This document shows, piece after piece, positions 26,066-35,082 of a stretch of 64,000 bases of DNA (the stretch's first letter is position 1; each line of letters begins with the position of its first letter). The stretch is taken from positions 62,001 to 126,000 of the forward strand of contig NC_015315.1 of assembly GCF_000193375.1 (NCBI RefSeq), in the 5' to 3' direction. The notes beneath the pieces are model-generated. The model did no database searches and was not told the origin of the DNA. It worked only from the letters and a program-made list of their open reading frames with translations. The position numbers and the translations under genes were made by a program. The DNA comes from Thermoproteus uzoniensis 768-20. Its GTDB lineage: Archaea > Thermoproteota > Thermoprotei > Thermoproteales > Thermoproteaceae.

Positions 26066-26155
26066 GCCCCCTACGTATTACCTTCTATAAAAAAGTTGCG
26101 AATGACGGCCGGCCGAGACGCTTAAAACGGCGGACCGCCGACGGGCTGGGATTTA

Positions 26156-26165
26156 GCAGATCTGC
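26156..26165. promoter_or_regulatory. Palindrome abutting the topA TATA box
   Basis: GCAGATCTGC, a perfect 10-base palindrome directly upstream of CTTTTATAG, which lies 22-25 bases before the topA GTG. The position overlaps the BRE, so a bound protein would block TFB. A second inverted repeat, CGGCGG-A-CCGCCG, lies at 26129-26141. Confidence 0.35.
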
Positions 26166-26191
26166 TTTTATAGCCGGGGCGATGACGGGAC

Positions 26192-28000
26192 GTGCTCATC
26201 GTTGCCGAGAAGAGGTCTGTGGCCCAGGCAATAGCCAAATATCTCGGGGGGACGTACTCCAGCTTTAAGGTATCGGGCGTCTCGGCCTACAGGTTCAAGT
26301 ACGACGGGGCCAGCGCGGTGAGCCTCGGGCTGAGCGGCCACATACTCGACTTCGACTTCCCCCAGGAGATGAACAGGTGGGGGGCTGTTGACCCGGCGCG
26401 GCTTTTCGACGAGGCCGTGGTGCTCACGCCGAGGCCCGAGACTCTGAAGTACCTCTACGCCTTGAGGTCGCTGGCTAGAGGACAGGACGTGGTCTATCTA
26501 GCGCTGGACGCCGACTCGGAGGGCGAGGCCATCGCCTACGAGGTGGTTCTGCAGGTCAGAGTCGTCAACCCCGCGGCGCGGTTCAAGCGCGTGCGGTTCA
26601 ACGCAGTGACCAAGGCCGAGATAACGCGGGCCTTCGCCAGACCCGTCGACCTGGACCTCAAGGTGGTGGAGAAGGTGTTCGCCAGGATGGCCAGCGACTT
26701 GACCATAGGCGCCGCCTTCACAAGGCTCCTCACGCTCTCCGTCCGCAGAGAGGACTCGTCGGCGCTTCCCTTCGGCAAGTTCCTCAGCTACGGCCCCTGC
26801 CAGACCCCCGTCCTGGGCCTCGTGGTCTCCAGAGAGCTCGAGAGGCTCAACTTCAAGCCTGAGGAGTACTTCGTCGTGAGGGCCGTCGTGGGGACAGGCG
26901 GCGGGGAGGTGGAGATGCGCTCCAAGCCGTTTAAGAGGAGGGAGGAGGCCGAGGCCGCGCTGGCCGCCGCGAGGAAGGCCGAGGGGAGAATCGCCGAGGC
27001 TAGGTACGAGAAGGCCGAGGTGAGGCCGCCGGTGCCGCTGGAGACAGTCGAGCTGGAGAGGAGGGCGAGCCGGTGGCTGAACATAAGGGCCAAGGCCGCG
27101 TTGGATATCGCGGAGGAGCTCTACAGGCTCGGCTACATCTCGTACCCACGCACCGAGACCACCATATACCCGCCCACCCTCGACTTGAGGGCCATATTGG
27201 AGGAGCTGAGGAACACGCCGTTCGGGCAGTACGCGGAGGATCTGTTGAGGAGGCCCTTCACGCCGACGAGAGGCCGTAGCGACGACGGGGCGCACCCGCC
27301 CATACACCCGACGAGAGGCGCCGGGAGGGGCGAGATAGAGGCGAGGCTGGGGCAGAGGGGCTGGAAGATATACGAGCTCGTCGTGAGGCATTTCCTGGCC
27401 ACCTTGAGCCCTCCGGCCGTGGTGGAGAGGCAGAGGATCGCCGCCGCCTTCGGTCCCCTGGTGCTGGAGGCCGAGGGGAGGAAGGTAATCTCCAAGGGGT
27501 ACTGGACGGTGTACCCCTACGAGGAGGAGGAAGAGGAGCCGTTGCCCTATGTCAAGAGAGGCGACCCGGCCGAGCTCCTCTCGGCCAAGATAGAGAGGAG
27601 GCTGACCGAGCCCCCGCCCCGCATGACCGAGTCGGAGCTCCTCAAGCTCATGAGGAAGTACGGCATAGGGACCGACGCCACTATGCAGGACCACATACAC
27701 ACAAACGTGTTGAGGGGGTACATGAGGATAGCCGGCGGCAAGTGCATACCGACGCCCCTCGGCATGTCGCTCGCCACAGCCCTCATGAAACACGCGAGGC
27801 CCATAATCGACCCAGAGGTGAGGTCCAAAATGGAGGCCGCGCTACAGGAGATAGCGGCGGGCCGCATGGACCCCTCCAAGGTCGTCGCGGCTATAAGGGA
27901 GGAGTTTAAGAAGTACTACAAATTCCTCGAGGACAAGAAAGCCGAGATAGCCGGCGAGCTCGTCAAGGCCCTGAAGGAGGGCCCAGACAGAAAACAATAG
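26192..28000 (+). CDS. topA: DNA topoisomerase IA (TopA/Top3 type)
   Basis: Relaxes or decatenates DNA by transient single-strand cleavage. The 602-residue protein has the N-terminal Toprim domain (MLIVAEKRSVAQAIAKYL, and LALDADSEGEAIAYEV for the acidic metal site) and the catalytic tyrosine at Tyr318 in YISYPRTET. The arch and gate segments include GAHPPIHPT and MRKYGIGTDATMQ. It ends without the C-terminal zinc ribbons of bacterial TopA, as in archaeal Top3-like enzymes. Separate from reverse gyrase: no helicase domain. GTG start at 26192. Confidence 0.95.
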   Translation: MLIVAEKRSVAQAIAKYLGGTYSSFKVSGVSAYRFKYDGASAVSLGLSGHILDFDFPQEMNRWGAVDPARLFDEAVVLTPRPETLKYLYALRSLARGQDVVYLALDADSEGEAIAYEVVLQVRVVNPAARFKRVRFNAVTKAEITRAFARPVDLDLKVVEKVFARMASDLTIGAAFTRLLTLSVRREDSSALPFGKFLSYGPCQTPVLGLVVSRELERLNFKPEEYFVVRAVVGTGGGEVEMRSKPFKRREEAEAALAAARKAEGRIAEARYEKAEVRPPVPLETVELERRASRWLNIRAKAALDIAEELYRLGYISYPRTETTIYPPTLDLRAILEELRNTPFGQYAEDLLRRPFTPTRGRSDDGAHPPIHPTRGAGRGEIEARLGQRGWKIYELVVRHFLATLSPPAVVERQRIAAAFGPLVLEAEGRKVISKGYWTVYPYEEEEEEPLPYVKRGDPAELLSAKIERRLTEPPPRMTESELLKLMRKYGIGTDATMQDHIHTNVLRGYMRIAGGKCIPTPLGMSLATALMKHARPIIDPEVRSKMEAALQEIAAGRMDPSKVVAAIREEFKKYYKFLEDKKAEIAGELVKALKEGPDRKQ

Positions 28001-28026
28001 TATTATATAGGGAATAGGGAATCTCC

Positions 28027-28953
28027 GTGGAGCTGGGGAACCTCATAGTGCCCGACGAGGTGTTGTCCTTCTTGGGGCCGGACGCGCTGATAGAGTCGCC
28101 GCCCGGCTTCAAGTGGGTTGCCGTGGAGCTGGCCAAGAGGACCGGCGCCAAAGTGTCTGGGAGGCCGGTCTGGGGCAGTTGCGACGTGGGCCTTGCCGAC
28201 GCCGAGTACATGAGAGCCAAGAGGGTGGTCCACCTAGGCCACGGAGTTCCCCCCAACGTGGGCTACCTCCTCAAGAAGAACACCGGCGGCTCCCTAGAGA
28301 AGATAGACGTCGACACCTACCTCCTCAAGACCGACAGAGTCGAGGTATACTTCGTCCCCGTCTACTACGTCCCTCCCCCCAACCTCCCCCGGCCCCCGCT
28401 CGGCAAGATTTACTTCCCCGTGCCCTACCGGCTGATAGCCGAGGAGCTGGCCCTGCAACACTCCATGGAGGTGGCCAGAGAGCCCATAACCGGCTGCTGG
28501 GTCGGCGAGCCGCCGGGGGCCTCCGCCGTCGTCGTGGCTTCCGGCTACTTCTACCCCCTAGCCGTCAAGCTCTTCTACCCGGACGCCGAGGTCTGGGGCT
28601 ACGACCCCTTCAAGGGCAAGGCCTTCCCCGTGGAGGGCGAGTTCAGGAGGCTTATGGGGCTCAAGGGGAGGGCCTACATGTCGAGTAGGGAGAGGGTCGT
28701 GGTCGTCGTCTCGAGGAAGCCGGGCCAGATGCAGAGAGAGGAGGCCGAGAGGGTGGCGGAGGAGGTCGGCGGCGTGGTGGTGGAGGTCGACGAGGCGTCG
28801 CCGGAGCTCCTGGACGACCTAGGCGCCGATCTGATAATCAACACAGCCTGTCCCCGGATAGGGTTCGACGACCAGGACAGGATGAGGACCCCCGTCATAA
28901 ACCTACACGAGCTCGAGGGGTTCACCCCACAGAACATAGCCCGCCTCCTATAG
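28027..28953 (+). CDS. dph2: Diphthamide synthase subunit Dph2
   Basis: Non-canonical radical SAM enzyme that transfers a 3-amino-3-carboxypropyl group from SAM to a His of elongation factor 2, the first step of diphthamide synthesis. The 308-residue protein carries the three cluster cysteines in separate domains at C52 (GSCDVG), C157 (TGCWVG) and C275 (NTACPRIGFDD). Length fits the archaeal homodimeric enzyme. GTG 28027 is preceded by a TATTATATAG sequence just after the topA stop. Confidence 0.95.
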   Translation: MELGNLIVPDEVLSFLGPDALIESPPGFKWVAVELAKRTGAKVSGRPVWGSCDVGLADAEYMRAKRVVHLGHGVPPNVGYLLKKNTGGSLEKIDVDTYLLKTDRVEVYFVPVYYVPPPNLPRPPLGKIYFPVPYRLIAEELALQHSMEVAREPITGCWVGEPPGASAVVVASGYFYPLAVKLFYPDAEVWGYDPFKGKAFPVEGEFRRLMGLKGRAYMSSRERVVVVVSRKPGQMQREEAERVAEEVGGVVVEVDEASPELLDDLGADLIINTACPRIGFDDQDRMRTPVINLHELEGFTPQNIARLL

Positions 28954-29013
28954 CCGCAGAGGCTGTAAAACTAGATAAGAGAAAGGTATAAAGGGGGCGA
29001 GTAGAATACAGCC

Positions 29014-29211
29014 GTGAATCCAAAATCTGTAGTAATTCCAATGGTTGTAATATCGGCTGTAGGGCCCGCGCAGGCTATGCCAGCTACAGCCGATCGCGGC
29101 CGCGTACGCTGGATGGGTGCAGTTGATAACTCCGGCCGGAGTTCGGACGCCGCTGGCGCTTGGGCTTGGAGTATGAGGTCCGGCATTAACGCCCACAACT
29201 ATATATCATAA
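29014..29211 (+). CDS. Short ORF (65 residues) or structured transcript upstream of a secreted protein
   Basis: GTG 29014 lies 26 bases after a clear GGTATAAAG box at 28985-28993, so this stretch is probably transcribed. The frame gives a signal-like hydrophobic start (VVIPMVVISAVGPAQAM) followed by a low-complexity Gly/Ser/Ala/Trp tail, and ends 3 bases before the next gene. Two strong inverted repeats lie inside it (29052-29094 and 29128-29143), so a noncoding or regulatory leader RNA is an equal possibility. No family recognised. Confidence 0.4.
   Translation: MNPKSVVIPMVVISAVGPAQAMPATADRGRVRWMGAVDNSGRSSDAAGAWAWSMRSGINAHNYIS
29052..29094. repeat. 11-base perfect inverted repeat (stem-loop)
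   Basis: ATCGGCTGTAG at 29052-29062 pairs perfectly with CTACAGCCGAT at 29084-29094 around a 21-base loop, which itself contains GGC-TAT-GCC. The stem would be very stable in RNA. Confidence 0.65.
29128..29143. repeat. 16-base perfect palindrome
   Basis: AACTCCGGCCGGAGTT is a perfect 16-base palindrome, 34 bases after the stem-loop at 29052-29094. In RNA it can form a 6-bp hairpin with a GGCC loop; in DNA it is a possible dimer-binding site. Confidence 0.6.
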
Positions 29212-29214
29212 TAT

Positions 29215-29865
29215 ATGATCCAGAAAAAATATACATATATAGTTGTTGCCATTATATTATCTATAACTGTTGTAGCCGCGTTGACGGTTACGGCCATACC
29301 GCAGAAGGCGCCTATATGGCGCCCGCCCGTGGGCAACGCCACGTTCGTCCTGACGTGCCCGCTCGCCGGCAACGGCTCCGTGCTGGCTCTCGCCGGGCGT
29401 TGCTCCAACGGCAACGTCACGGTGGTGAAGCTCATCCTCAACGGCAGCGGCATGTGGATCAACTACACGGTGAACGGCATACCCTTCGCGCCGTACGCCT
29501 TGGGCGGTTCTTGGAGGCGGCTCGCCGTGCCCGTATCGGAGGCGAGGTGGCTCTACATGAAGACGCCTCTGTCCAAGTACCGCGACGTGTACGTCCTCTT
29601 CGATATGGACGATGTCAGAGCCTCCGGTGGTAGCATAGAGGGCAACTTCTCGGTGATATACAGCGCGTACGCCATCTCGAGCACCGTGTTCTTGCTAGAC
29701 AACAAGACCTTGCTGGTGGTCGTGACTACGCGCGCCGTGGGTCTGCACAAGCCGATTAAACTGCCGGTGTCCGAGCACATCAAGCAGTACACCTGGCGCC
29801 TATATAACGAGACGAGGCTGGCGCACGAGCAGGCCATAGTCGACGTACTGCAGAGGCTCAAATAA
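29215..29865 (+). CDS. Membrane-anchored extracellular protein, function unknown
   Basis: A 216-residue protein with one N-terminal hydrophobic segment (YIVVAIILSITVVAALTVTA, about residues 7-26) after a short basic start, followed by a beta-rich domain with several N-glycosylation sequons (GNATF, GNGSV, NVTV, NGSG, NYTV). This is the layout of a surface protein anchored by an uncleaved signal. Two cysteines (near residues 47 and 61) could form a disulfide. No family recognised. ATG 29215 is only 14 bases past the nearest TATA-like sequence, so transcription from 29014 is more likely. Confidence 0.75.
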   Translation: MIQKKYTYIVVAIILSITVVAALTVTAIPQKAPIWRPPVGNATFVLTCPLAGNGSVLALAGRCSNGNVTVVKLILNGSGMWINYTVNGIPFAPYALGGSWRRLAVPVSEARWLYMKTPLSKYRDVYVLFDMDDVRASGGSIEGNFSVIYSAYAISSTVFLLDNKTLLVVVTTRAVGLHKPIKLPVSEHIKQYTWRLYNETRLAHEQAIVDVLQRLK

Positions 29866-29926
29866 CCGTCAAGCTCCGCCCTTTTTGTTGTCCAAAGCGC
29901 TAATAAGTGGGGGCGGCCGCGGCTAC

Positions 29927-31498
29927 GTGGACCCGATAGGCGTCGTCGTGCGGGTGCCGTCGACTAACTACTTTATATTCCGCACCTTCATCGGCGTTGA
30001 GGCCGAGGGCGGCTCTCTCCTAGTCGCGGGCTCCGACGAGCAGGTTCTCGCCAAGGTGGTCGCCGTGAGGAGGAGGAACGCCGTCGTCGACCCGCGGCTC
30101 GTGGCCCAGCTAGACGACGTCGAGTCTGTCAAGTACATAAAGGAGAATCTGGGCGCCGAGTCGCTCCTCTACTACACCGAGGCCAAGGCGGTCGTCGTGG
30201 GGGCTCTGAGGGGCGGGAGGCTGAGGAGGCCCTCCAAGCCTCTGAGGCCTCTGGACTACGTCTATAGGGCCCCGCCGGAGCTCGTCGCAGAGTTTCTGGC
30301 GCCGCGGGGCGAGGGGCCGTACATCGAGCTGGGGACGGTCTGGGGCTACGACATCCCGGCCTCGGTCGACGCGACGAGGCTCGTGACGCAACACTGCGCC
30401 ATACTCGCCAGCACTGGGGCGGGCAAGTCTTGGCTGGCCGGCGTCATAATAGAACGCCTCGTCAACGCCGCAGAGGTCTCTGTCGTCGTCTTCGACCCCC
30501 ACGGCGAGTACTCGGCCATGCAGGTGGCGAGGTCCGAGGCCGGCAAGGCGGTGGCCGACCTCGTCGACGTCTACGTCGTGGGGAAGGTCGACGTGTCGGC
30601 GCAGGACAAGGCCTTCGAGGCGAGGTTCGGCGTGGCTAGGCGCTACGAGCGGGTCGCGCTGAATCCCCGGTCCCTCCCCTTGAGGGTCCTGGAGCGGATA
30701 CTGGAGGGCACCTACGGCCTGACCGACGCCCAGCGGAGGATACTGGAGGAGGGGTGGCAGGCCGCCACGGCCTACGGCGACAGGCAACCGCTGACGGATC
30801 TGGAGCAGCTGGTCGAGGAGGTGCTGGAGGGCGGCAAGGCGGCGGCTCCGGGGGGATACGCGGGCGAGATGGCGATGGGCGGCCTCGCCGGGAGGCTGAG
30901 GGCTCTCTTCAAGGGTAGCCCGATCTTCCTGGAGCGCTACGGCGAGACCTTCAACGGCGAGCCTGTGAGGCTGTTCGAGCCGGCCAGGCTTTTAACGAGC
31001 AGAGGGATAAAGGTGCTGGACCTCTCGGGCCTAGACCTCTTCGACCAGCGGATATTCGTGGCCGTGGCGCTCGACGGCATGTACAAAGCCGCCTTGAGGA
31101 GGGCGAACATCCCGACGCTCGTGGTGGTGGAGGAGGCCCACAACTTCGTGCCCGCGAGGGAGTCGCCCGTCAGCAAGCCCTACGTGGTCAAGATAGCGAG
31201 GGAGGGGAGGAAGTTCGGGCTGGGGCTGTGCCTCATCTCTCAGAGGCCTACCAAGCTCGATCCCGACGCCCTCTCCCAGTGCATGACCCAGATATTCAAG
31301 AGGATAATAAACCCCGTGGATCTGAAGTACGTGGCCGCCGTCGCCGAGCACCTCGACGACCCCTATCAGCTCAGAGGGCTCGACGAGGAGGCGGCGCTGG
31401 TCACCGGCGTCTCCGTCTCGCTACCTCTGCTCGTCAAGGTCGGGGAGCGCTGGACGCAACACGGCGGGGTCGGGGCCAGGCTGGCGCCGAGGGCCTGA
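29927..31498 (+). CDS. HerA-like FtsK-fold ATPase
   Basis: A 523-residue ATPase of the HerA/DUF87 group. It has an N-terminal HAS-like beta-barrel segment (DPIGVVVRVPSTNYFIFR), Walker A ASTGAGKSWLAG near residue 170, a helical insertion, Walker B TLVVVEEAHNFVP near residue 400, and a C-terminal RKFGLGLCLISQRPTKLD motif typical of the family. HerA proteins form hexameric DNA translocases, often with NurA; no NurA is adjacent, so this may be a paralogue. GTG 29927 is preferred to the TTG at 29885: it follows CTAATAAG by about 25 bases and gives the family start. Confidence 0.88.
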   Translation: MDPIGVVVRVPSTNYFIFRTFIGVEAEGGSLLVAGSDEQVLAKVVAVRRRNAVVDPRLVAQLDDVESVKYIKENLGAESLLYYTEAKAVVVGALRGGRLRRPSKPLRPLDYVYRAPPELVAEFLAPRGEGPYIELGTVWGYDIPASVDATRLVTQHCAILASTGAGKSWLAGVIIERLVNAAEVSVVVFDPHGEYSAMQVARSEAGKAVADLVDVYVVGKVDVSAQDKAFEARFGVARRYERVALNPRSLPLRVLERILEGTYGLTDAQRRILEEGWQAATAYGDRQPLTDLEQLVEEVLEGGKAAAPGGYAGEMAMGGLAGRLRALFKGSPIFLERYGETFNGEPVRLFEPARLLTSRGIKVLDLSGLDLFDQRIFVAVALDGMYKAALRRANIPTLVVVEEAHNFVPARESPVSKPYVVKIAREGRKFGLGLCLISQRPTKLDPDALSQCMTQIFKRIINPVDLKYVAAVAEHLDDPYQLRGLDEEAALVTGVSVSLPLLVKVGERWTQHGGVGARLAPRA

Positions 31499-31501
31499 CG
31501 C

Positions 31502-32500
31502 CTAGCTTGCGCCTAAAGCCCTCCTGACGGCCTCTCTGTGGAGCGGCGTCTGCCACGCTACGTACTTCCCGATCCCGAGCTCGGGGTCTCTCTCCGGCGG
31601 AGGCGCGTCGACCCAGTGCCCCCGGTCTCTGTCCGGGAGGAAGTACACTATTAGGTTCCTCTCGACCAGCTCGTCGACGAGCTCCTCCGGCGCGTTGTGC
31701 CATAGGCGGTCGGGGTCGTCGACGGCTTCCCTGAGGCGGTCTCGCCACCTCTCTACGAAGCCGCGCGAAAGCCCCTTTTCCCTTGCCATGTCGGCGGCGA
31801 CCTTGTCGACGTCCCAACCGGCTTCATAGAGCCTTTCGAGGATCCGCGGGTTTCCGCCCGTCAGCTTGAAGGCCTCCTCCAGCGGCGGCTTGCCGCCCGG
31901 CAGCTGGTCGTACAGCTGTCTGAAGCCCTCCCTCGACATGTTCCACATGAGGTCTGTGGCGGCCCACGAATGTCTGCCTATCTCGCGCAGGCTCGCCCCC
32001 TCGCTTGCGGCCGCGACGGCTACCACCTTCTCGTACTCGCCGGGCGGGTGCTCGATGAGGCCCAACATTCCCTTGACGTATATAGCGGCCTTGTCTAGGC
32101 CTATCGCCGAGAAGGCGTCGTCGACCAGCACGGCGACCTTCCTCTTCCTCCTCTTGATGGCCTCCTTGGCGAATTCTACGGCGAGCGCCGCGAGCTTCAG
32201 CTGGGCTACCCCGAAAGCCTCCGCGGCGGCTTCGGCGAGCCTCTCCACGAAATCCCCCATGTCCGTATACGCCGCGAACTGGAGATGGAGAGGATCGACG
32301 TAGATCACCTCGAAGCCCAGCTCCCTGAGAAGCTCCGCAGACTGTTTAAGCCAGGCGGTCTTTCCGCAGCCCTCGGGTCCGTACACCACGTGGGGAAGAG
32401 CCGTGCCTCTGTCGGCCCACTCCTCTACGCGCCTCAGCGCGGCCTCGCGGTCGGCGAAGTCTACCGCGAACCCGGCCAGCCTAAGCTTGATACGCCCCAC
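31502..32500 (-). CDS. P-loop ATPase of the archaeal STAND/AAA type
   Basis: A 332-residue ATPase with Walker A YGPEGCGKTAWLK near residue 44 and Walker B KVAVLVDDAFSA near residue 122. An AAA-like helical lid and a winged-helix-like C-terminal part follow. The segment KLTGGNPRILERLYEAGWD is typical of the Thermoproteales-specific archaeal ATPase family. Function unknown; such ATPases are expanded in this order. Convergent with the HerA-like gene, 3 bases apart. Confidence 0.78.
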   Translation of the reverse strand: MGRIKLRLAGFAVDFADREAALRRVEEWADRGTALPHVVYGPEGCGKTAWLKQSAELLRELGFEVIYVDPLHLQFAAYTDMGDFVERLAEAAAEAFGVAQLKLAALAVEFAKEAIKRRKRKVAVLVDDAFSAIGLDKAAIYVKGMLGLIEHPPGEYEKVVAVAAASEGASLREIGRHSWAATDLMWNMSREGFRQLYDQLPGGKPPLEEAFKLTGGNPRILERLYEAGWDVDKVAADMAREKGLSRGFVERWRDRLREAVDDPDRLWHNAPEELVDELVERNLIVYFLPDRDRGHWVDAPPPERDPELGIGKYVAWQTPLHREAVRRALGAS

Positions 32501-32617
32501 GCGAACTGGTGGACGTCATTTTATATCAACACCGGCGGCCTTCAGCCGCGACTCTCCGGAGATCGGGCGCTTGGGGCGGTCGGAGATATGCTTAAATGCT
32601 GGTCGGCGGAGGGGTCC

Positions 32618-33523
32618 ATGAAGGTGTACGTGTCTGTGGATCTGCCCCCAGATCTGGCCGAACGGCTGTCGAAGACCGTGGAGATTGTGGGGAGGGACCG
32701 CATTGCCGAGGCAGAGGCCGCCTTGTGTTTCAAGATTACGGCCGAGGAGCTGAGATCTATGCCGAGGCTGAAGTTTATACAGGTCGTGACGGCCGGGCTG
32801 GACCACCTCCCCTGGGAGGCCATACCTCCGCACGTGGTCGTGGCCGGCAACGCCGGCTCGAACGCCGTCGCGGTGGCCGAGTTCGCCGTGGCTATGGCCC
32901 TCGCCGCATATAAGCGGGTCCTCCACTACAACGAGAAGATGAAGAGGGGCGACTATAAGAGGGATGTGGGGATACCCCTTGTGGCCGGCTCCAAAGCCGC
33001 CGTGTTGGGCCTCGGCGAGATCGGGACCAGAGTAGCCGAGATGCTGGCCGCGCTGGGGGCCCGCGTATACGGCTTCTCGCGGACTAGGAAGGAGGGGCCG
33101 TGGACCTTCACCGCGGATCTCCTCGAGGCCATGTCGGGCGCGAGGATAGCCGTCTCGGCCCTCCCCTTGACCAAACACACGAGGGGCCTTGTGAAGTACG
33201 AGCACCTGGCCGCCATGGATCCCGAGGGGGTCTTCGTCAACGTGGGGAGGGCCGAGGTCGTGGAGAGGGAGGCCGTAGAGAAGATACTGCGCGAGAGGCC
33301 CGGCTTCGTATTCGCGTCGGACGTCTGGTGGGCGAGGAACGACTTCGCGAAGGACGCCGACATAATCTCCAGGCCCAACGTGGTGGCGACGCCGTGGATA
33401 GCCGGCGGCTACGGCAACGAGCAGGTCTGGCGCCGCATGATGGAGGAGGCCGTCGACAACCTGCTCCGCTGGGTCCGGGGCGAAAGGCCGAGAAATATAG
33501 CAAAAAGGGAGGACTATACCTAG
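32618..33523 (+). CDS. D-2-hydroxyacid dehydrogenase family protein
   Basis: A 301-residue NAD(P)-dependent reductase of 2-oxoacids. It has the Rossmann motif VLGLGEIGTRVAEML near residues 129-143. The expected catalytic Arg lies in ALPLTKHTRGL/NVGRAEVV, but the usual acid pair Glu and His (in family motif HxxxAT) is less clear, the corresponding region reading PNVVATPWIAGG; a tryptophan and isoleucine replace the His. ATG 32618 is chosen because TGCTTAAATGC lies 25 bases upstream; the longer frame starting at 32285 overlaps the ATPase gene on the other strand. Confidence 0.87.
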   Translation: MKVYVSVDLPPDLAERLSKTVEIVGRDRIAEAEAALCFKITAEELRSMPRLKFIQVVTAGLDHLPWEAIPPHVVVAGNAGSNAVAVAEFAVAMALAAYKRVLHYNEKMKRGDYKRDVGIPLVAGSKAAVLGLGEIGTRVAEMLAALGARVYGFSRTRKEGPWTFTADLLEAMSGARIAVSALPLTKHTRGLVKYEHLAAMDPEGVFVNVGRAEVVEREAVEKILRERPGFVFASDVWWARNDFAKDADIISRPNVVATPWIAGGYGNEQVWRRMMEEAVDNLLRWVRGERPRNIAKREDYT

Positions 33524-33524
33524 C

Positions 33525-34784
33525 CTATATCCACCCCCTCGCCTTCATTGCCTTGTATATTCTCTCTACGGCTATTACGTATGCGGCGTCTCTCATAGTC
33601 CAGCTCTTTTCTTGTATCCACCTCTGGTGTACCCTCCTGAAGTTCTCCGCCATAATCCTCTCGAGCCTAGACCTAGTCTCCTCCTCGTCCCACATAAGCC
33701 ACTGCAGATTCTCAACCCACTCGAGGTAAGACATGACAACACCCCCAGCGTTAGCCAAGACATCCGGCACAACCACAACGCCCCTCTCGTAAAGAGCCTT
33801 CTCAGCCTCAGGCGTAGTAGGCCCGTTAGCACCCTCCACCACAAGCCTAGCCCTAACAGAGCCCACATTATCCTCAGTAATAGCATTCTCAAGAGCAGCA
33901 GGAACAAGAATATCGGCATCGACGTATAGGGAGGCCGACGGGTCGTTGACGAACTTGCCGGGGAGCTTTTGGAACTCTAACTCCCTCCTGTAGTATTTCA
34001 GGATCAGCTCCGACGGTATGCCGCTCGTGTTGACCACAGTCCCCTTGGTGCTCGACACGGCGACGATCTTAGCGCCCATGTTCTCGAGCCAATAGGCGGC
34101 CCACGCCCCCGTGTTGCCGGCTCCGTGTATCGCCACGGTCCTCCCCCGGATATCTCCCCACATGATCTTCGCCATCTCCCTAGCGACGACCGCTACTCCG
34201 AATCCTGTGGAGTATTCCCTCACCGGGTTTCCCCATAGCTCTGGCGGCTTCGCGGTGAATACTGCGGGGGCGTTTCTCCCGGCTATTTTGGAGTACTCGT
34301 CTACCATCCAGGCCATTATCTGGCTGTTTGTCCCCACGTCGGGCGCCGGTATGTCTAGCTCCTCCCCTATAAGCGGCGCTATAGCCCTAACATAGCCTCT
34401 CGACAGCTCCTCCAACTCCCGAGGCGAAAGCCTCTTCGGGTCTACCCTAACAGCCCCCTTAGCCCCTCCATAGGGCAACCCAGCCAAGCTGTTCTTCAAC
34501 GTCATTATGGTGGCGAGAGCCATATCGTCAGCCAGAGACACCTCCGGATGGAAGCGGATACCCCCCTTATAGGGCCCAAGCGCGTCGTTATGCTGAACTC
34601 TATACCCCTCAAAAAACACAACCCCACCATTAACCCTAACCGGAATAGAGACAACAAGAACCCTCTTAGGCCTAGAAAGAAACTCGTAAAGCTCGGCAGG
34701 AAAGCCGCCCAGAGATATGCTCCTTTTGAGGTAGTTCATGACAGAAACTAGGAACGCGTTTTCGCCTGTCTGTATTGGTTGCAT
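33525..34784 (-). CDS. gdhA: Glutamate dehydrogenase
   Basis: Interconverts glutamate with 2-oxoglutarate and ammonium using NAD(P). The 419-residue protein has the substrate-binding [13 protein letters not shown] and [10 protein letters not shown] with the catalytic Lys, the proton-relay [10 protein letters not shown], and the Rossmann segment [15 protein letters not shown]. Full length for the archaeal hexameric enzyme. A minus-strand CTTATATA box lies 25 bases upstream of ATG 34784. Codon use changes sharply along the gene: about 33700-33925 and 34440-34740 favour T-ending codons while the middle favours C/G-ending codons. Confidence 0.96.
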   Translation of the reverse strand: MQPIQTGENAFLVSVMNYLKRSISLGGFPAELYEFLSRPKRVLVVSIPVRVNGGVVFFEGYRVQHNDALGPYKGGIRFHPEVSLADDMALATIMTLKNSLAGLPYGGAKGAVRVDPKRLSPRELEELSRGYVRAIAPLIGEELDIPAPDVGTNSQIMAWMVDEYSKIAGRNAPAVFTAKPPELWGNPVREYSTGFGVAVVAREMAKIMWGDIRGRTVAIHGAGNTGAWAAYWLENMGAKIVAVSSTKGTVVNTSGIPSELILKYYRRELEFQKLPGKFVNDPSASLYVDADILVPAALENAITEDNVGSVRARLVVEGANGPTTPEAEKALYERGVVVVPDVLANAGGVVMSYLEWVENLQWLMWDEEETRSRLERIMAENFRRVHQRWIQEKSWTMRDAAYVIAVERIYKAMKARGWI

Positions 34785-34800
34785 GTGTACTATTCTTCGA

Positions 34801-34980
34801 AAATATATAAGTTTTAATAAATATAGACAAATAGAACATTATATATATTTATTCATAAATATTATTTCGCATACAATGGTTAATACAATTTAAACATTAT
34901 ATATTTCTAAGAATTTACGTAAAATATAAATATAAATCTGAAAATTATGAATAATAATAAACTATGGGATCTATAAGTCC
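34801..34980. other. Extremely AT-rich intergenic island between gdhA and mcm
   Basis: By direct count only 29 of these 180 bases are G or C (16%), against a G+C-rich background. It lies between the divergent gdhA and mcm promoters and is longer than two leaderless promoters need. No ORF of note. Candidate replication-origin unwinding element or upstream regulatory region; no clear ORB repeat was seen. Confidence 0.55.
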
Positions 34981-34986
34981 TATATA

Positions 34987-35020
34987 GCCGGTTTCGGCCG
35001 ACATGCCGCAATATTTGCGG
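34987..35020. repeat. Two short inverted repeats upstream of mcm
   Basis: GCCG-GTTT-CGGC at 34987-34998 and CCGCAA-TAT-TTGCGG at 35006-35020. They follow the AT-rich island and precede the mcm TATA box (CTTAAATTT at 35056-35064). Possible operator or origin-associated elements. Confidence 0.45.
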
Positions 35021-35082
35021 AATACTCTCCCCCCTCAGTACCTGTATATGGAGCTCTTAAATTTGCCCGGCGCAACTTCCCC

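Noticed and set aside
34801-35020. ORB/mini-ORB origin repeats
   Set aside because: No repeated origin-recognition motif with the usual G-string was seen, so the origin idea stays a hypothesis based on composition and neighbours.
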